32,209 nucleotides of DNA. It comes from an uncultured bacterium. GTDB taxonomy: Bacteria; Patescibacteriota; Minisyncoccia; Phycocordibacterales; UBA9973. Below, piece after piece: positions 5,867-13,623 of this stretch (position 1 is the stretch's first letter; each line of letters opens with the position of its first letter). A program made the translations under genes and the position numbers. The notes under the pieces are model-generated. The model was not told the origin of the DNA. It did no database searches and saw only the letters and a program-made list of their open reading frames with translations. The stretch is taken from NCBI GenBank assembly GCA_903907175.1, contig CAIVNB010000066.1:1-32209 (forward strand). The letters are read 5' to 3'.

Positions 5867-7096
5867 ATGAAGAATTTAATCAAAAATTTGAAGATTAAAA
5901 GACGAGCTATTGCCACTTTGGCGGCGTTTCACTTTTATGGTAATCCTTCCGCAAAGCTAAAAATTGTTGGAATAACAGGTACAAATGGCAAGACCACTAC
6001 TGCTACGCTTTTGTATAGGATAGCGACAGAGTTAGGCTATAAAGCAGGACTTATCGGTACTGTCGAGAATATCGTTGTGAAAGAAAAGAGGCCGACAGTA
6101 AATACGACGCCTGGACCAATGATTTTAAATCAGTTACTTTCCGAAATGGTAGAGGAAGGTTGCGAATATGTTTTTATGGAAGTTTCTTCTCATGGGATAG
6201 ACCAAAAACGCATTGCGGGCGTCAGTTTCATTGGTGGAATTTTTACAAATTTAACTCATGACCACTTGGACTATCACAAAAGTTTAGAGAATTATTTTTT
6301 AGCAAAAAAGAAATTTTTTCAAGATTTGCCAAGCAATTCTTTTGCATTATCAAATGCCGATGATGAACATGGCAGAGAAATGATAAAAGGCATTAAGGCG
6401 AAAAAGTTTTTTTATGGAATAAATAATGATGCCGACTTTAAAGGTGAAATAAAAAAGCTTGATTTTGATGGTCTTGAACTTTTATTTAATAGTGAGCACA
6501 TAAAGTCAAATTTACTTGGTAAATTTAACGCTTACAACTTGATTACTGTATGGAGTACTTGTGTATTGCTTGGTTTCGATATGGAAAAAGTAAAGAATAT
6601 TTTAAAAACAATAGAACCACCTACAGGGCGTTTCGAACATTTCATGTCAAATAATGGCATTTTAGGTATAGTTGATTATGCTCATACTCCTGATGCACTT
6701 GAGAAAATACTTTTAGCTGTTAAAGAAATAAAAGACAATGAAAGTAAAATAATTTCTGTTTTTGGTTGTGGCGGAGATAGGGATCCACTGAAGCGAAGGA
6801 TAATGGGTAAAATAGGTGCGACATTGTCCGATATCCCTATTTTTACATCTGACAACCCAAGAAACGAAGACCCCGATAAGATTATTGCCGAAATGAAGAC
6901 TGACTTACCAATGAGTATTTCCCAAAAAGTTAAAACGATTTCCAATAGGCGTGAGGCAATAATTGAGGCTACGAAAATTGCTAAAAAGGGAGATATAATT
7001 TTACTTGCTGGGAAAGGGCATGAAGACTATCAAGAAATAAAAGGGGCCAAGCATCATTTCAATGACATGGAAGAATTAAAAAATAATTTGGCTTAA
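5867..7096 (+). CDS. murE: UDP-N-acetylmuramyl-tripeptide synthetase MurE, N-terminally short
   Basis: MurE adds the third amino acid to UDP-MurNAc-dipeptide in the cytoplasm. The P-loop GITGTNGKTTTA is at residues 35-46, HGIDQKRI and TNLTHDHLDYH follow as in MurE, and FTSDNPRNEDP (around residue 325) carries the DNPR motif known from meso-diaminopimelate-adding enzymes, so the substrate is probably mDAP. The 409-residue protein lacks most of the usual N-terminal domain of about 90 residues that helps bind the UDP part; only some 30 residues precede the central domain. The ATG at 5867 is chosen because the TTG at 5840 lies in the -10 box. The stop overlaps the ATG of the next gene (TAATG), so MurE is coupled to the first Cys-rich protein. 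Confidence 0.93.
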   Translation: MKNLIKNLKIKRRAIATLAAFHFYGNPSAKLKIVGITGTNGKTTTATLLYRIATELGYKAGLIGTVENIVVKEKRPTVNTTPGPMILNQLLSEMVEEGCEYVFMEVSSHGIDQKRIAGVSFIGGIFTNLTHDHLDYHKSLENYFLAKKKFFQDLPSNSFALSNADDEHGREMIKGIKAKKFFYGINNDADFKGEIKKLDFDGLELLFNSEHIKSNLLGKFNAYNLITVWSTCVLLGFDMEKVKNILKTIEPPTGRFEHFMSNNGILGIVDYAHTPDALEKILLAVKEIKDNESKIISVFGCGGDRDPLKRRIMGKIGATLSDIPIFTSDNPRNEDPDKIIAEMKTDLPMSISQKVKTISNRREAIIEATKIAKKGDIILLAGKGHEDYQEIKGAKHHFNDMEELKNNLA

Positions 7097-8766
7097 TGAA
7101 AATAGAAATTAAACAATGCAATAAGTGCAAACAGGACTTTACCCTAGAGCAAGATGACTTTTCATTTTATGAAAAAATGAAAGTACCTGTACCGAAAATT
7201 TGTCCAGATTGTCGTTTTAAAATGCGAGCAATGTGGAGAAATGAAACGACTCTATATTCTGGGCAAAAGTGTGGTATGTGTGAGAAGGCAATTATCACAA
7301 TGTATAATCCAAAACTTCCTTACGTAAAATATTGCTACGACTGTTTTTATTCCGAAAAATGGAGTCCCGTAGACTATGCCACGGATTATGATAAGTCGCG
7401 ACCGTTTTTCGACCAAATGAAAGATTTTTTAATCAAAGTTCCTAAAATAAATTTAGGCATTTCTACTGGTGATGGTCAAAACCTAAACAGTGAGTACGTA
7501 AATATGGCTGGTGGTTGTAAGAATTGTTATCTTGTTTTTAATACAAGTCCAGCTGAAGAATTATTGTATTCGAGAGGCATAAAAAATGGGCTTGATTCAT
7601 CTGATATATATTTTGGAGTGACTTTTGAGCGTTGTTATGAATGTATAAATGTTCAAGAATCAGCCAGTGTCATATGGGGACAAAACGTTATGGGTTGTGT
7701 TGATTCGGCTTTTATTTTAAACGGAAGTGGACTTACGAATTGTTTTGGTTGTGTAAATTTACGTAACAAAAGTAATTGTTGGTTCAACGAACAACTAAGT
7801 GTTGAGGAGTACCAAAAAAGAATTAGAGAAATACGAGGAAGTTATAAAAAAACAGAAGAAGCAAAAAAGAAGTTTATAGAATTTTCTAAAACACTCCCTC
7901 GAAGAGAGAATAACAATTTAAAAACCGTGAACTCTATTGGAGATTATCTGACTGAATGCAGAAATGTCAAAAATTCATTTGAAGCAGCAAAAGCAGAAAA
8001 TTGTCGTTATCTTTTTTCTTCAAAAATGATAAAGGATTCTCTAGGCACTACGGGATATGGAACACAAAGTGAAATGCTGTTAGAAGTGGTTGCTACAGGA
8101 TATTGTAGTAACGTCATCGGTTCCTATTGGCCAGAAAATAGCCAAAACATAATGTACTCTTTTGACTTAAGAAATTGCCAGGATTGCATAGGTTGCGATG
8201 CGTTAAAAAATGGTAAATATTCGATTTTTAACAAAGAATATACAAAAGAAGAATATGAAGAACTAAAAGAGCATATTGTAAAAGAACTTACAGATTTAGG
8301 GATTCATGGGTTAATGATGCCGGCTGAGATTGCCCCTTTTGCTTACAATGAAAGCATTGCACAAGACAATTTACCTCTAACCAAAGAAGAAGCACAAGCA
8401 CAAGGATTTAGATGGGAGGATGATATTCAGATGACCAAAGGCAAAGAAACATTAAAGCCAGAAGAAATTCCTGATCACATAAGGGATGTTTCAGATTCTA
8501 TAACAAAAGAAATTTTGAAATGTATTACTTGCGAGAGAAATTACAAAATTACAGAACAAGAATTAACTTTTTATAAAAAAATTGTTTTACCGATTCCTCG
8601 CAAGTGTTTTTACTGCAGGCACAGAGACCGTGTTCGTCGTCGTGGTTCATTCCAATTCTTTATTCGTAAATGTTCAAACTGTGGGGAAGAGGTACATACA
8701 AATTTAACTGAAGAAGTAGCCCCGATTATGTATTGTGAGAAATGCTATCAGCAAGAAGTTATATAG
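7096..8766 (+). CDS. Cys-rich double zinc-ribbon protein, copy 1
   Basis: The function of this 556-residue protein is unknown. At the N end two CxxC-CxxC ribbons use C8, C11, C36, C39 and C59, C62, C80, C83. At the C end the same layout recurs at C476, C479, C504, C507 and C526, C529, C547, C550, with nearly the same spacing and shared sequence (FYxK...VPxP..CxxCR against FYKK..LPIPRKCFYCR), so the ends are homologous. Two related cores lie between, each ending in an NCxxC...N.NK..Y/CW.FN.....EEY pattern (NCFGCVNLRNK and NCQDCIGCDALKNGK). A PFAYNESIAQDNLPL segment precedes the C-terminal ribbons. There is no signal peptide, so it is probably cytoplasmic. I recall such proteins from other CPR genomes, sometimes labelled Caib/baif for no evident reason. 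Its ATG overlaps the murE stop. Confidence 0.85.
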   Translation: MKIEIKQCNKCKQDFTLEQDDFSFYEKMKVPVPKICPDCRFKMRAMWRNETTLYSGQKCGMCEKAIITMYNPKLPYVKYCYDCFYSEKWSPVDYATDYDKSRPFFDQMKDFLIKVPKINLGISTGDGQNLNSEYVNMAGGCKNCYLVFNTSPAEELLYSRGIKNGLDSSDIYFGVTFERCYECINVQESASVIWGQNVMGCVDSAFILNGSGLTNCFGCVNLRNKSNCWFNEQLSVEEYQKRIREIRGSYKKTEEAKKKFIEFSKTLPRRENNNLKTVNSIGDYLTECRNVKNSFEAAKAENCRYLFSSKMIKDSLGTTGYGTQSEMLLEVVATGYCSNVIGSYWPENSQNIMYSFDLRNCQDCIGCDALKNGKYSIFNKEYTKEEYEELKEHIVKELTDLGIHGLMMPAEIAPFAYNESIAQDNLPLTKEEAQAQGFRWEDDIQMTKGKETLKPEEIPDHIRDVSDSITKEILKCITCERNYKITEQELTFYKKIVLPIPRKCFYCRHRDRVRRRGSFQFFIRKCSNCGEEVHTNLTEEVAPIMYCEKCYQQEVI

Positions 8767-8768
8767 AT

Positions 8769-10430
8769 ATGGAAAATAAAATTTGTGAAAAATGTAAGAG
8801 CGGATTTCAAGTTGATGAAAATGATCATATTTTTTATGATCGGACGAAAGTACCAGTACCAAAAAATTGCCCCACTTGCCGTCAGCAACAGCGCATGCTT
8901 TTTCGAAATTTTAAAACTCTTTATAAACGACCATCTGATAAATCAGGAAAGATGATTGTTTCTATGTATAATTCTGATGCTTTGTTTCCAGTTTGGGATA
9001 GTCCAGAGTGGTGGGCTGACGATTGGGATCCCATGGATTATGGATTAGAACTTGATTTATCAAAACAATTTCTTAAACAATTATACGAGCTCAAGAATAA
9101 AGTTCCTCATTTTGCCATAATGAATACAAAAAGTGAGAATTGTGAATATTCAAATATGACTATGGCGTCAAAAAATTGTTATTTGATTTTTGGTTGTGTA
9201 GAAGATGAAAATTGTGACTATGGGCATATAATTTGGAATTCAAAAGACTGTTTAGATAATCTTTATTTATATAAGTGTGAACTTTGTTATGAGTCAATTG
9301 ATTGTGTAATGTCAAATAAATTATTTTATTCTCAAGAATGTGAATCTTGCGTAGACTCTATTGGGCTTTATGATTGTAGGGATTGTGTAAATTGTATAGG
9401 CTCTGTTGGTTTGCGACATAAAAGTTACTGCATTTTTAATGAGCAGGTTTCAAAAGAAGAATATCAAAAATTTTTAGAGAAATATCCATTAAACAACGAA
9501 GCTAGTATTTTATATATTTTAGGGAAAAGAGAAGAATTAAGAAAAAAATTGCCAGCAAGATCTGTTTTTGGTTCGCATAATAACAATGTTTCAGGAGATC
9601 ATATTTATGGGGCTCGTAATGTTTTGCAATCATTTGATATTAAGAATGGTGGGGAGAATAGTAGGTACTGTTACACAGTAAGAAAACCAATAGATTGTTT
9701 TGATAATTCGTTTTCAAGTGACAACGAGTCTTGCTATCAGTTATTAACCGGAAGCAACAACAATAATGTAATAAGTGTTCACCTTACAATGAATTCAAGT
9801 TACACTTATTATTCAGAATTTTGTTTTAATTCCCCCAATTGTTTTGGATGCATTAGTTTAAGAAATAAGCAATATTGTATTTTAAATAAACAATACACCA
9901 AAGAAGAATACGAGCGTCTTTTACCACAGATTATAGAAAATATGACAAGCACAGGCGATTGGGGAAACTTCTTCCCAATATGGATGAGCCCATTTGACTA
10001 TAATGAATCAATTGCCAATGAATATATGCCACTTGAAAAGTCTGATGCACTCGCTCAAGGTTTCACTTGGCGTGATGACATTCCAAGCACAAAAGGACAA
10101 GAAAATTGTCAGTATAAAGATTTACCAAAAGATCCAAATGATTATAATGATGAAGATTTACTTAGTAAAATATTAAAATGTGAAGCATGCGATAAAAATT
10201 ACCGTTTCATATCAAGGGAAATTGCTTTTTATAAAAGGATGAAATTGGCCCTCCCATCAAAATGTTTTAATTGTCGCCATCAGACCAGGATGAATAATCG
10301 TAATCCAAGAATTTTAAATGAAGCGACGTGTGCTTCTTGTGGTAATATAACTCTAACTACATACCCAAAAGAAAAACACAAAATTTATAAAATATATTGC
10401 GAAGATTGCTATGAGCGTGAAATAAATTAA
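8769..10430 (+). CDS. Cys-rich double zinc-ribbon protein, copy 2
   Basis: This paralogue of the preceding protein has 553 residues from the ATG at 8769, two bases after the previous stop; an in-frame upstream start at 8742 would overlap copy 1. The first N-terminal ribbon is intact (C6, C9, C34, C37), but the second has lost its metal ligands: copies 1 and 3 read C-x-x-C followed by Y-C-x-x-C, whereas here SDKS and VWDSPEW stand in those places. The C-terminal pair keeps all eight cysteines (CEAC, CFNC, CASC, CEDC). The core is the richest in Cys-x-x-Cys steps (CELCYESIDC, CESC, DCRDCVNC), suggesting a repetitive fold. The family ends NCFGCISLRNKQYC and PFDYNESIANEYMPL are present. A terminator follows six bases after the stop. 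Confidence 0.85.
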   Translation: MENKICEKCKSGFQVDENDHIFYDRTKVPVPKNCPTCRQQQRMLFRNFKTLYKRPSDKSGKMIVSMYNSDALFPVWDSPEWWADDWDPMDYGLELDLSKQFLKQLYELKNKVPHFAIMNTKSENCEYSNMTMASKNCYLIFGCVEDENCDYGHIIWNSKDCLDNLYLYKCELCYESIDCVMSNKLFYSQECESCVDSIGLYDCRDCVNCIGSVGLRHKSYCIFNEQVSKEEYQKFLEKYPLNNEASILYILGKREELRKKLPARSVFGSHNNNVSGDHIYGARNVLQSFDIKNGGENSRYCYTVRKPIDCFDNSFSSDNESCYQLLTGSNNNNVISVHLTMNSSYTYYSEFCFNSPNCFGCISLRNKQYCILNKQYTKEEYERLLPQIIENMTSTGDWGNFFPIWMSPFDYNESIANEYMPLEKSDALAQGFTWRDDIPSTKGQENCQYKDLPKDPNDYNDEDLLSKILKCEACDKNYRFISREIAFYKRMKLALPSKCFNCRHQTRMNNRNPRILNEATCASCGNITLTTYPKEKHKIYKIYCEDCYEREIN

Positions 10431-10435
10431 TTCAT

Positions 10436-10463
10436 AAAAACCACTTAAAAATAAGTGGTTTTT
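10436..10463 (+). terminator. intrinsic terminator after copy 2
   Basis: AAAAACCACTT (10436-10446) pairs perfectly with AAGTGGTTTTT (10453-10463) around a six-base loop. It ends the murE-copy1-copy2 unit directly before the murD -10 box. The symmetric A/T flanks allow function on both strands. Confidence 0.85.
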
Positions 10464-10464
10464 A

Positions 10465-10473
10465 TGATAATAT
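10465..10473 (+). promoter_or_regulatory. extended -10 promoter giving a leaderless murD
   Basis: TGATAATAT at 10465-10473 ends six bases before the murD ATG and directly follows the terminator hairpin. Confidence 0.65.
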
Positions 10474-10479
10474 CAAATT

Positions 10480-11820
10480 ATGGCTGATTATAAGAAATTT
10501 TTTAAGGGAAAGAAAATTACAGTCATGGGACTCGGGCTTTTGGGGCGGGGAGTTGGGGATACTGCATTCTTGGCAGAATGTGGTGCTGATTTGATTGTGA
10601 CTGATTTAAAAACAAAAGAGCAATTAGCTTCATCTTTGAAAATACTTTCAAAATATAAAAATATCACCTACGTACTTGGGGAACATAGATTAGAAGATTT
10701 TGGGAATAGAGACATGATTTTAAAGGCCGCTGGTGTCCCACTTAATTCTCCACACACAGAAGAAGCTCATAAAAATAACATTCCAGTTGAAATGAGTGCG
10801 TCGTTATTTGCAAAAATTGCTGGAATTAAAATTATTGGAATTACGGGTACTCGTGGTAAATCCACAGTAACGCATTTAATAGCACAAATATTAAAACAAG
10901 CTCATAAGAAAATACTTTTAGGGGGCAATGTTCGTGGAGTTTCTACATTACAACTTTTGAAAAAAGTAAAAAAAGATTCTATTGCAGTCTTCGAACTTGA
11001 TTCATGGCAATTGCAAGGTTTTGGTGATTTAAGAATTAGTCCAAATATTTCTATTTTTACGACGTTTCTTGATGACCACTTGAATTACTACAAAGGAAAT
11101 CGGGAACTTTATTTTAATGATAAAGCTAATATTTTTAAATACCAAAAAGAAGGTGATATCTTTGTGGCAGGCGAAGGGGTAGTAAAACAGTTACCAACTC
11201 AAATTAAAAAAAATGCATTGGTTGCAAGAGCAGAAGATTTACCAAAAAATTGGAAATTAAAAATTCCAGGGGAGCACAATCGCATGAATGCTATGTGCGC
11301 CATCCTTGCAACTCGAAGTATGGGTATAGATGAAAAGATAATTAAAAAAGCAGTAGAAAGTTTTGAAGGGATAGAAGGTAGGTTAGAATTTGTGAAAGAG
11401 GTGAAGGGTATAAAAATTTATAATGATAATAATTCGACAACCCCTGACGCGACAATTGCCGCTCTTCGGGCAGTTGGGGATACAAAAAAAAGAAAAGTAA
11501 TTTTGATAATTGGGGGAGATGATAAAAAACTCGATACAAAAAAATTATTGCAAGAAATGCCAAAATGGTGTTCAAAGATCGTGATGTTTAAGGAGAGGGG
11601 GACTGACACCATAAGAGACGAGGTACTAAAATTTAACAAAAAAGGGATAGAAGTCTATGAAGAAAAAGGGCTAGGAAACACAGTAAAAAAAGCTTATAGC
11701 GTAGCGAAAAGGGGCGAGACGATTCTATATAGTCCTGGCTTTTCTTCCTTTGGAAAATATTTTGCCAACGAATACGATCGCAATGATCAATTTATTAAAT
11801 TAATTAAGAAATTAAAATGA
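10480..11820 (+). CDS. murD: UDP-N-acetylmuramoylalanine--D-glutamate ligase MurD
   Basis: MurD adds D-Glu to UDP-MurNAc-L-Ala in the cytoplasm. The 446-residue protein has the N-terminal nucleotide-sugar domain with VMGLGLLGRGVGD (15-27), the ATP-binding loop GITGTRGKSTVT (about 120-131), ELDSWQLQGF, TTFLDDHLNYY, and the C-terminal YNDNNSTTPDATIAALRA that binds the substrate; the length is that of normal MurD. The loop has Arg where most MurD enzymes have Asn (TNGKS), which I recall as a variant in this lineage. Its stop overlaps the ATG of the next small gene by four bases, starting a run of genes that extends to murC. Confidence 0.95.
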   Translation: MADYKKFFKGKKITVMGLGLLGRGVGDTAFLAECGADLIVTDLKTKEQLASSLKILSKYKNITYVLGEHRLEDFGNRDMILKAAGVPLNSPHTEEAHKNNIPVEMSASLFAKIAGIKIIGITGTRGKSTVTHLIAQILKQAHKKILLGGNVRGVSTLQLLKKVKKDSIAVFELDSWQLQGFGDLRISPNISIFTTFLDDHLNYYKGNRELYFNDKANIFKYQKEGDIFVAGEGVVKQLPTQIKKNALVARAEDLPKNWKLKIPGEHNRMNAMCAILATRSMGIDEKIIKKAVESFEGIEGRLEFVKEVKGIKIYNDNNSTTPDATIAALRAVGDTKKRKVILIIGGDDKKLDTKKLLQEMPKWCSKIVMFKERGTDTIRDEVLKFNKKGIEVYEEKGLGNTVKKAYSVAKRGETILYSPGFSSFGKYFANEYDRNDQFIKLIKKLK

Positions 11821-12032
11821 AAAACAAAAAAGAGGTAGAGAAAAAATATTCAAAAAAGCAGTTAAATAAAATCTTAAAAAGATTAATCGATTCATTGAGT
11901 AAAGAAAAGGCTTTTAAGATACAAATAAAAGGTAATAAGGTCTATGTTCCGAAAGATTCAGAGATAGAAATTGAATATGAAAAAGATAAAAAAGAAGAAA
12001 AGATAGAAATTGAAATAAAATGGAAGAAATAA
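11817..12032 (+). CDS. amphi-Trp domain small protein
   Basis: The 71-residue, highly charged protein has the pattern of the amphi-Trp family: a helix with KKYSKKQLNKILKRLIDSLS, then strands IQIKGNKVYVP, EIEIEYEKD and EKIEIEIKWKK, ending in the alternating acidic/hydrophobic strand and the final tryptophan that name the family. The biochemical role of the family is unknown. It overlaps murD by four bases (ATGA) and ends four bases before the Nudix gene, so all three are likely co-transcribed. Confidence 0.75.
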   Translation: MKNKKEVEKKYSKKQLNKILKRLIDSLSKEKAFKIQIKGNKVYVPKDSEIEIEYEKDKKEEKIEIEIKWKK

Positions 12033-12036
12033 ATTT

Positions 12037-12522
12037 ATGCAAAAAATGTTACTTACACTTTGCATAGTTCAAAAAGATAAAAAAGTTTTACTTGGTTTCA
12101 AAAAAACTGGTTTTGGGGCAGGTCAGTGGAATGGTTTTGGTGGAAAAGTTGAAAAGGGAGAAAGTATTGAAGATGCCGCAAAAAGAGAACTCAAAGAAGA
12201 GTCTTGCCTTACAGCACAAGAGATTTCAAAAAGAGGTATACTTAATTTTGAATTTGAAGAATATCCAGAGATTTTAGAAGTTCATGTTTTTCAAACTGAT
12301 AAGTTTGAGGGAATTTCAGAAGAAACGAGAGAAATGAGACCAGAATGGTTTTCTATTGATGAGTTACCTTATAAAGAAATGTGGACGAGTGATGCACACT
12401 GGATGCCGTTACTTTTAGCAGGTAAAAAATTCAAAGGGAGCTTTCTTTTTGATCGACCGTCTACAAAAGATTATTCAGCAAAAATTATAAAACAAGAATT
12501 AAAAGAAGTAGATGAAATATAA
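12037..12522 (+). CDS. Nudix hydrolase, MTH1-like 8-oxo-dGTP diphosphatase
   Basis: The 161-residue protein is a Nudix hydrolase whose sequence strongly resembles mammalian MTH1 (NUDT1): FGAGQWNGFGGKVEKGES, MRPEWFSIDELPYKEMW and LLAGKKFKGSFLF match MTH1 segments in order, and the C-terminal VDEI resembles its VDTV. The likely role is hydrolysis of oxidised purine nucleoside triphosphates to keep the nucleotide pool clean. The Nudix box runs from G36 with R50, E51, E54 and E55 present, but the usual Gly near its end is C57 (EESCL instead of EESGL). In MTH1 the NGFGG Asn and the tryptophan of the MW segment line the base pocket; both are kept. It starts four bases after the amphi-Trp gene without a Shine-Dalgarno sequence. 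Confidence 0.9.
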   Translation: MQKMLLTLCIVQKDKKVLLGFKKTGFGAGQWNGFGGKVEKGESIEDAAKRELKEESCLTAQEISKRGILNFEFEEYPEILEVHVFQTDKFEGISEETREMRPEWFSIDELPYKEMWTSDAHWMPLLLAGKKFKGSFLFDRPSTKDYSAKIIKQELKEVDEI

Positions 12523-12525
12523 TCT

Positions 12526-13044
12526 ATGGAAACTTTTGACGAAAGATTGATATTGTTAAAATCAGGCAGTTTGCATGTTAGACATGGTATTAGGTGGAAT
12601 CAATTTAAAATTGAGACAGATTTAAAAATGAAAAATAATTTGCCTATTGACTCTGTTGATATTGCTGAGGCAATTACTTTATTTTGTAACATTTACTTTG
12701 GTTTAATAGTTATAGGTGAAAAAAAGATTAATGAAGATAAAGAAGAAAGAGAGATCACACCTATTGTGAAAAAAGAAATTTTAGAAATATGTAATGTGAG
12801 AAATAGATTTATTCATATTGATTACCAAAAAACGAATATTACAAATAATGGTAATATTATTGAGGTACCAATAAAGTTTGCTTTTGTGCAAAATATAAAG
12901 AATGAATTTAGGTGGATATTAGATAATAGTATGAATATAGAAAAAAGTGAATTTGATGGTGTAAAATCTATGATTGAATTTATTGATTTGCTAATAGAGA
13001 AATGTAATGATTTAGGGAAAGCTAATAAGTATAAAATTAAATGA
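12526..13044 (+). CDS. HEPN-like helical protein of unknown function
   Basis: I do not recognise the 172-residue protein as a named family. It is mostly helical and contains R92-N-R-F-I-H97 followed by Y100 (EICNVRNRFIHIDYQKT), matching the Rx4-6H motif of HEPN ribonuclease/toxin domains, where Arg-Asn and His form the active site. HEPN genes are often paired with a nucleotidyltransferase antitoxin, but none is adjacent. The gene is AT-richer and more Asn/Lys/Ile-rich than its neighbours. It lies three bases after the Nudix stop and overlaps the next gene by four bases. The HEPN assignment rests on this motif alone and is tentative. Confidence 0.6.
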   Translation: METFDERLILLKSGSLHVRHGIRWNQFKIETDLKMKNNLPIDSVDIAEAITLFCNIYFGLIVIGEKKINEDKEEREITPIVKKEILEICNVRNRFIHIDYQKTNITNNGNIIEVPIKFAFVQNIKNEFRWILDNSMNIEKSEFDGVKSMIEFIDLLIEKCNDLGKANKYKIK

Positions 13045-13619
13045 CAAAATACATTTTAGCAGGAGGATATCTTCATAATGCATCAGATGGGGGAAGGGCT
13101 TTTTGTGAAGAATTAATAAAAAATATTAATAAAAAACCAGTTAAAATACTTGACTGTATGTTTGCGCGTTTTTTAAATAGTTGGGAGATTAAGTTTAAAG
13201 AGGATGGGGAATTTTTTTCAAAATATATAAATAATTTTGAACTAATATTAGCTTCCCAGGAAAATTTTTTAGAGCAAGTAAAATCAGCAGATATTGTTTT
13301 TTTAAGAGGAGGAGAGACAGAACTTTTATTAGAAAGATTGAATAAAACTGGGAATTGGGTAAAAGAACTTGAAGGGAAAACTCTAGTTGGTACTTCAGCT
13401 GGCGGTGATGTAATATCTAAATATAGTTGGAATCTTGATTTAAAGAAAGTTGAAGAGTGCTTAGGGTTGTTGCCTATAAAATTTATTCCACATTGGCATT
13501 CCGATTACGATTCACCGAACATTGATTGGCAAAAAGCGTTTCAGGAATTAAAGGAATACAAAGAAGATTTACCGATTTATGCTTTAAAAGAAGGAGAATT
13601 TAAAGTTTTTGAAAAATAA
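13041..13619 (+). CDS. peptidase S51-like protein 1 (dipeptidase E/cyanophycinase fold)
   Basis: The 192-residue protein has the class-I-glutaminase-like fold pattern of family S51 serine peptidases: VFLRGGETELLLERL (about 86-100), then the nucleophile elbow LVGTSAGGDV with Ser119 in GxSxG, and a histidine-rich IPHWHSDYDS (149-158) where the family has its catalytic His. Known S51 enzymes cut Asp-X dipeptides or cyanophycin. Compared with peptidase E it is short and lacks the usual GPxxxxxGW segment after the serine, so its substrate is uncertain. It overlaps the HEPN-like gene by four bases and precedes Cys-rich copy 3 by four bases from stop to ATG. Confidence 0.75.
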   Translation: MTKYILAGGYLHNASDGGRAFCEELIKNINKKPVKILDCMFARFLNSWEIKFKEDGEFFSKYINNFELILASQENFLEQVKSADIVFLRGGETELLLERLNKTGNWVKELEGKTLVGTSAGGDVISKYSWNLDLKKVEECLGLLPIKFIPHWHSDYDSPNIDWQKAFQELKEYKEDLPIYALKEGEFKVFEK

Positions 13620-13623
13620 ATTT

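Noticed and set aside
8742-8768. Upstream start for Cys-rich copy 2
   Set aside because: It overlaps the coding end of copy 1; the ATG at 8769 gives the same N-terminus as the paralogues.
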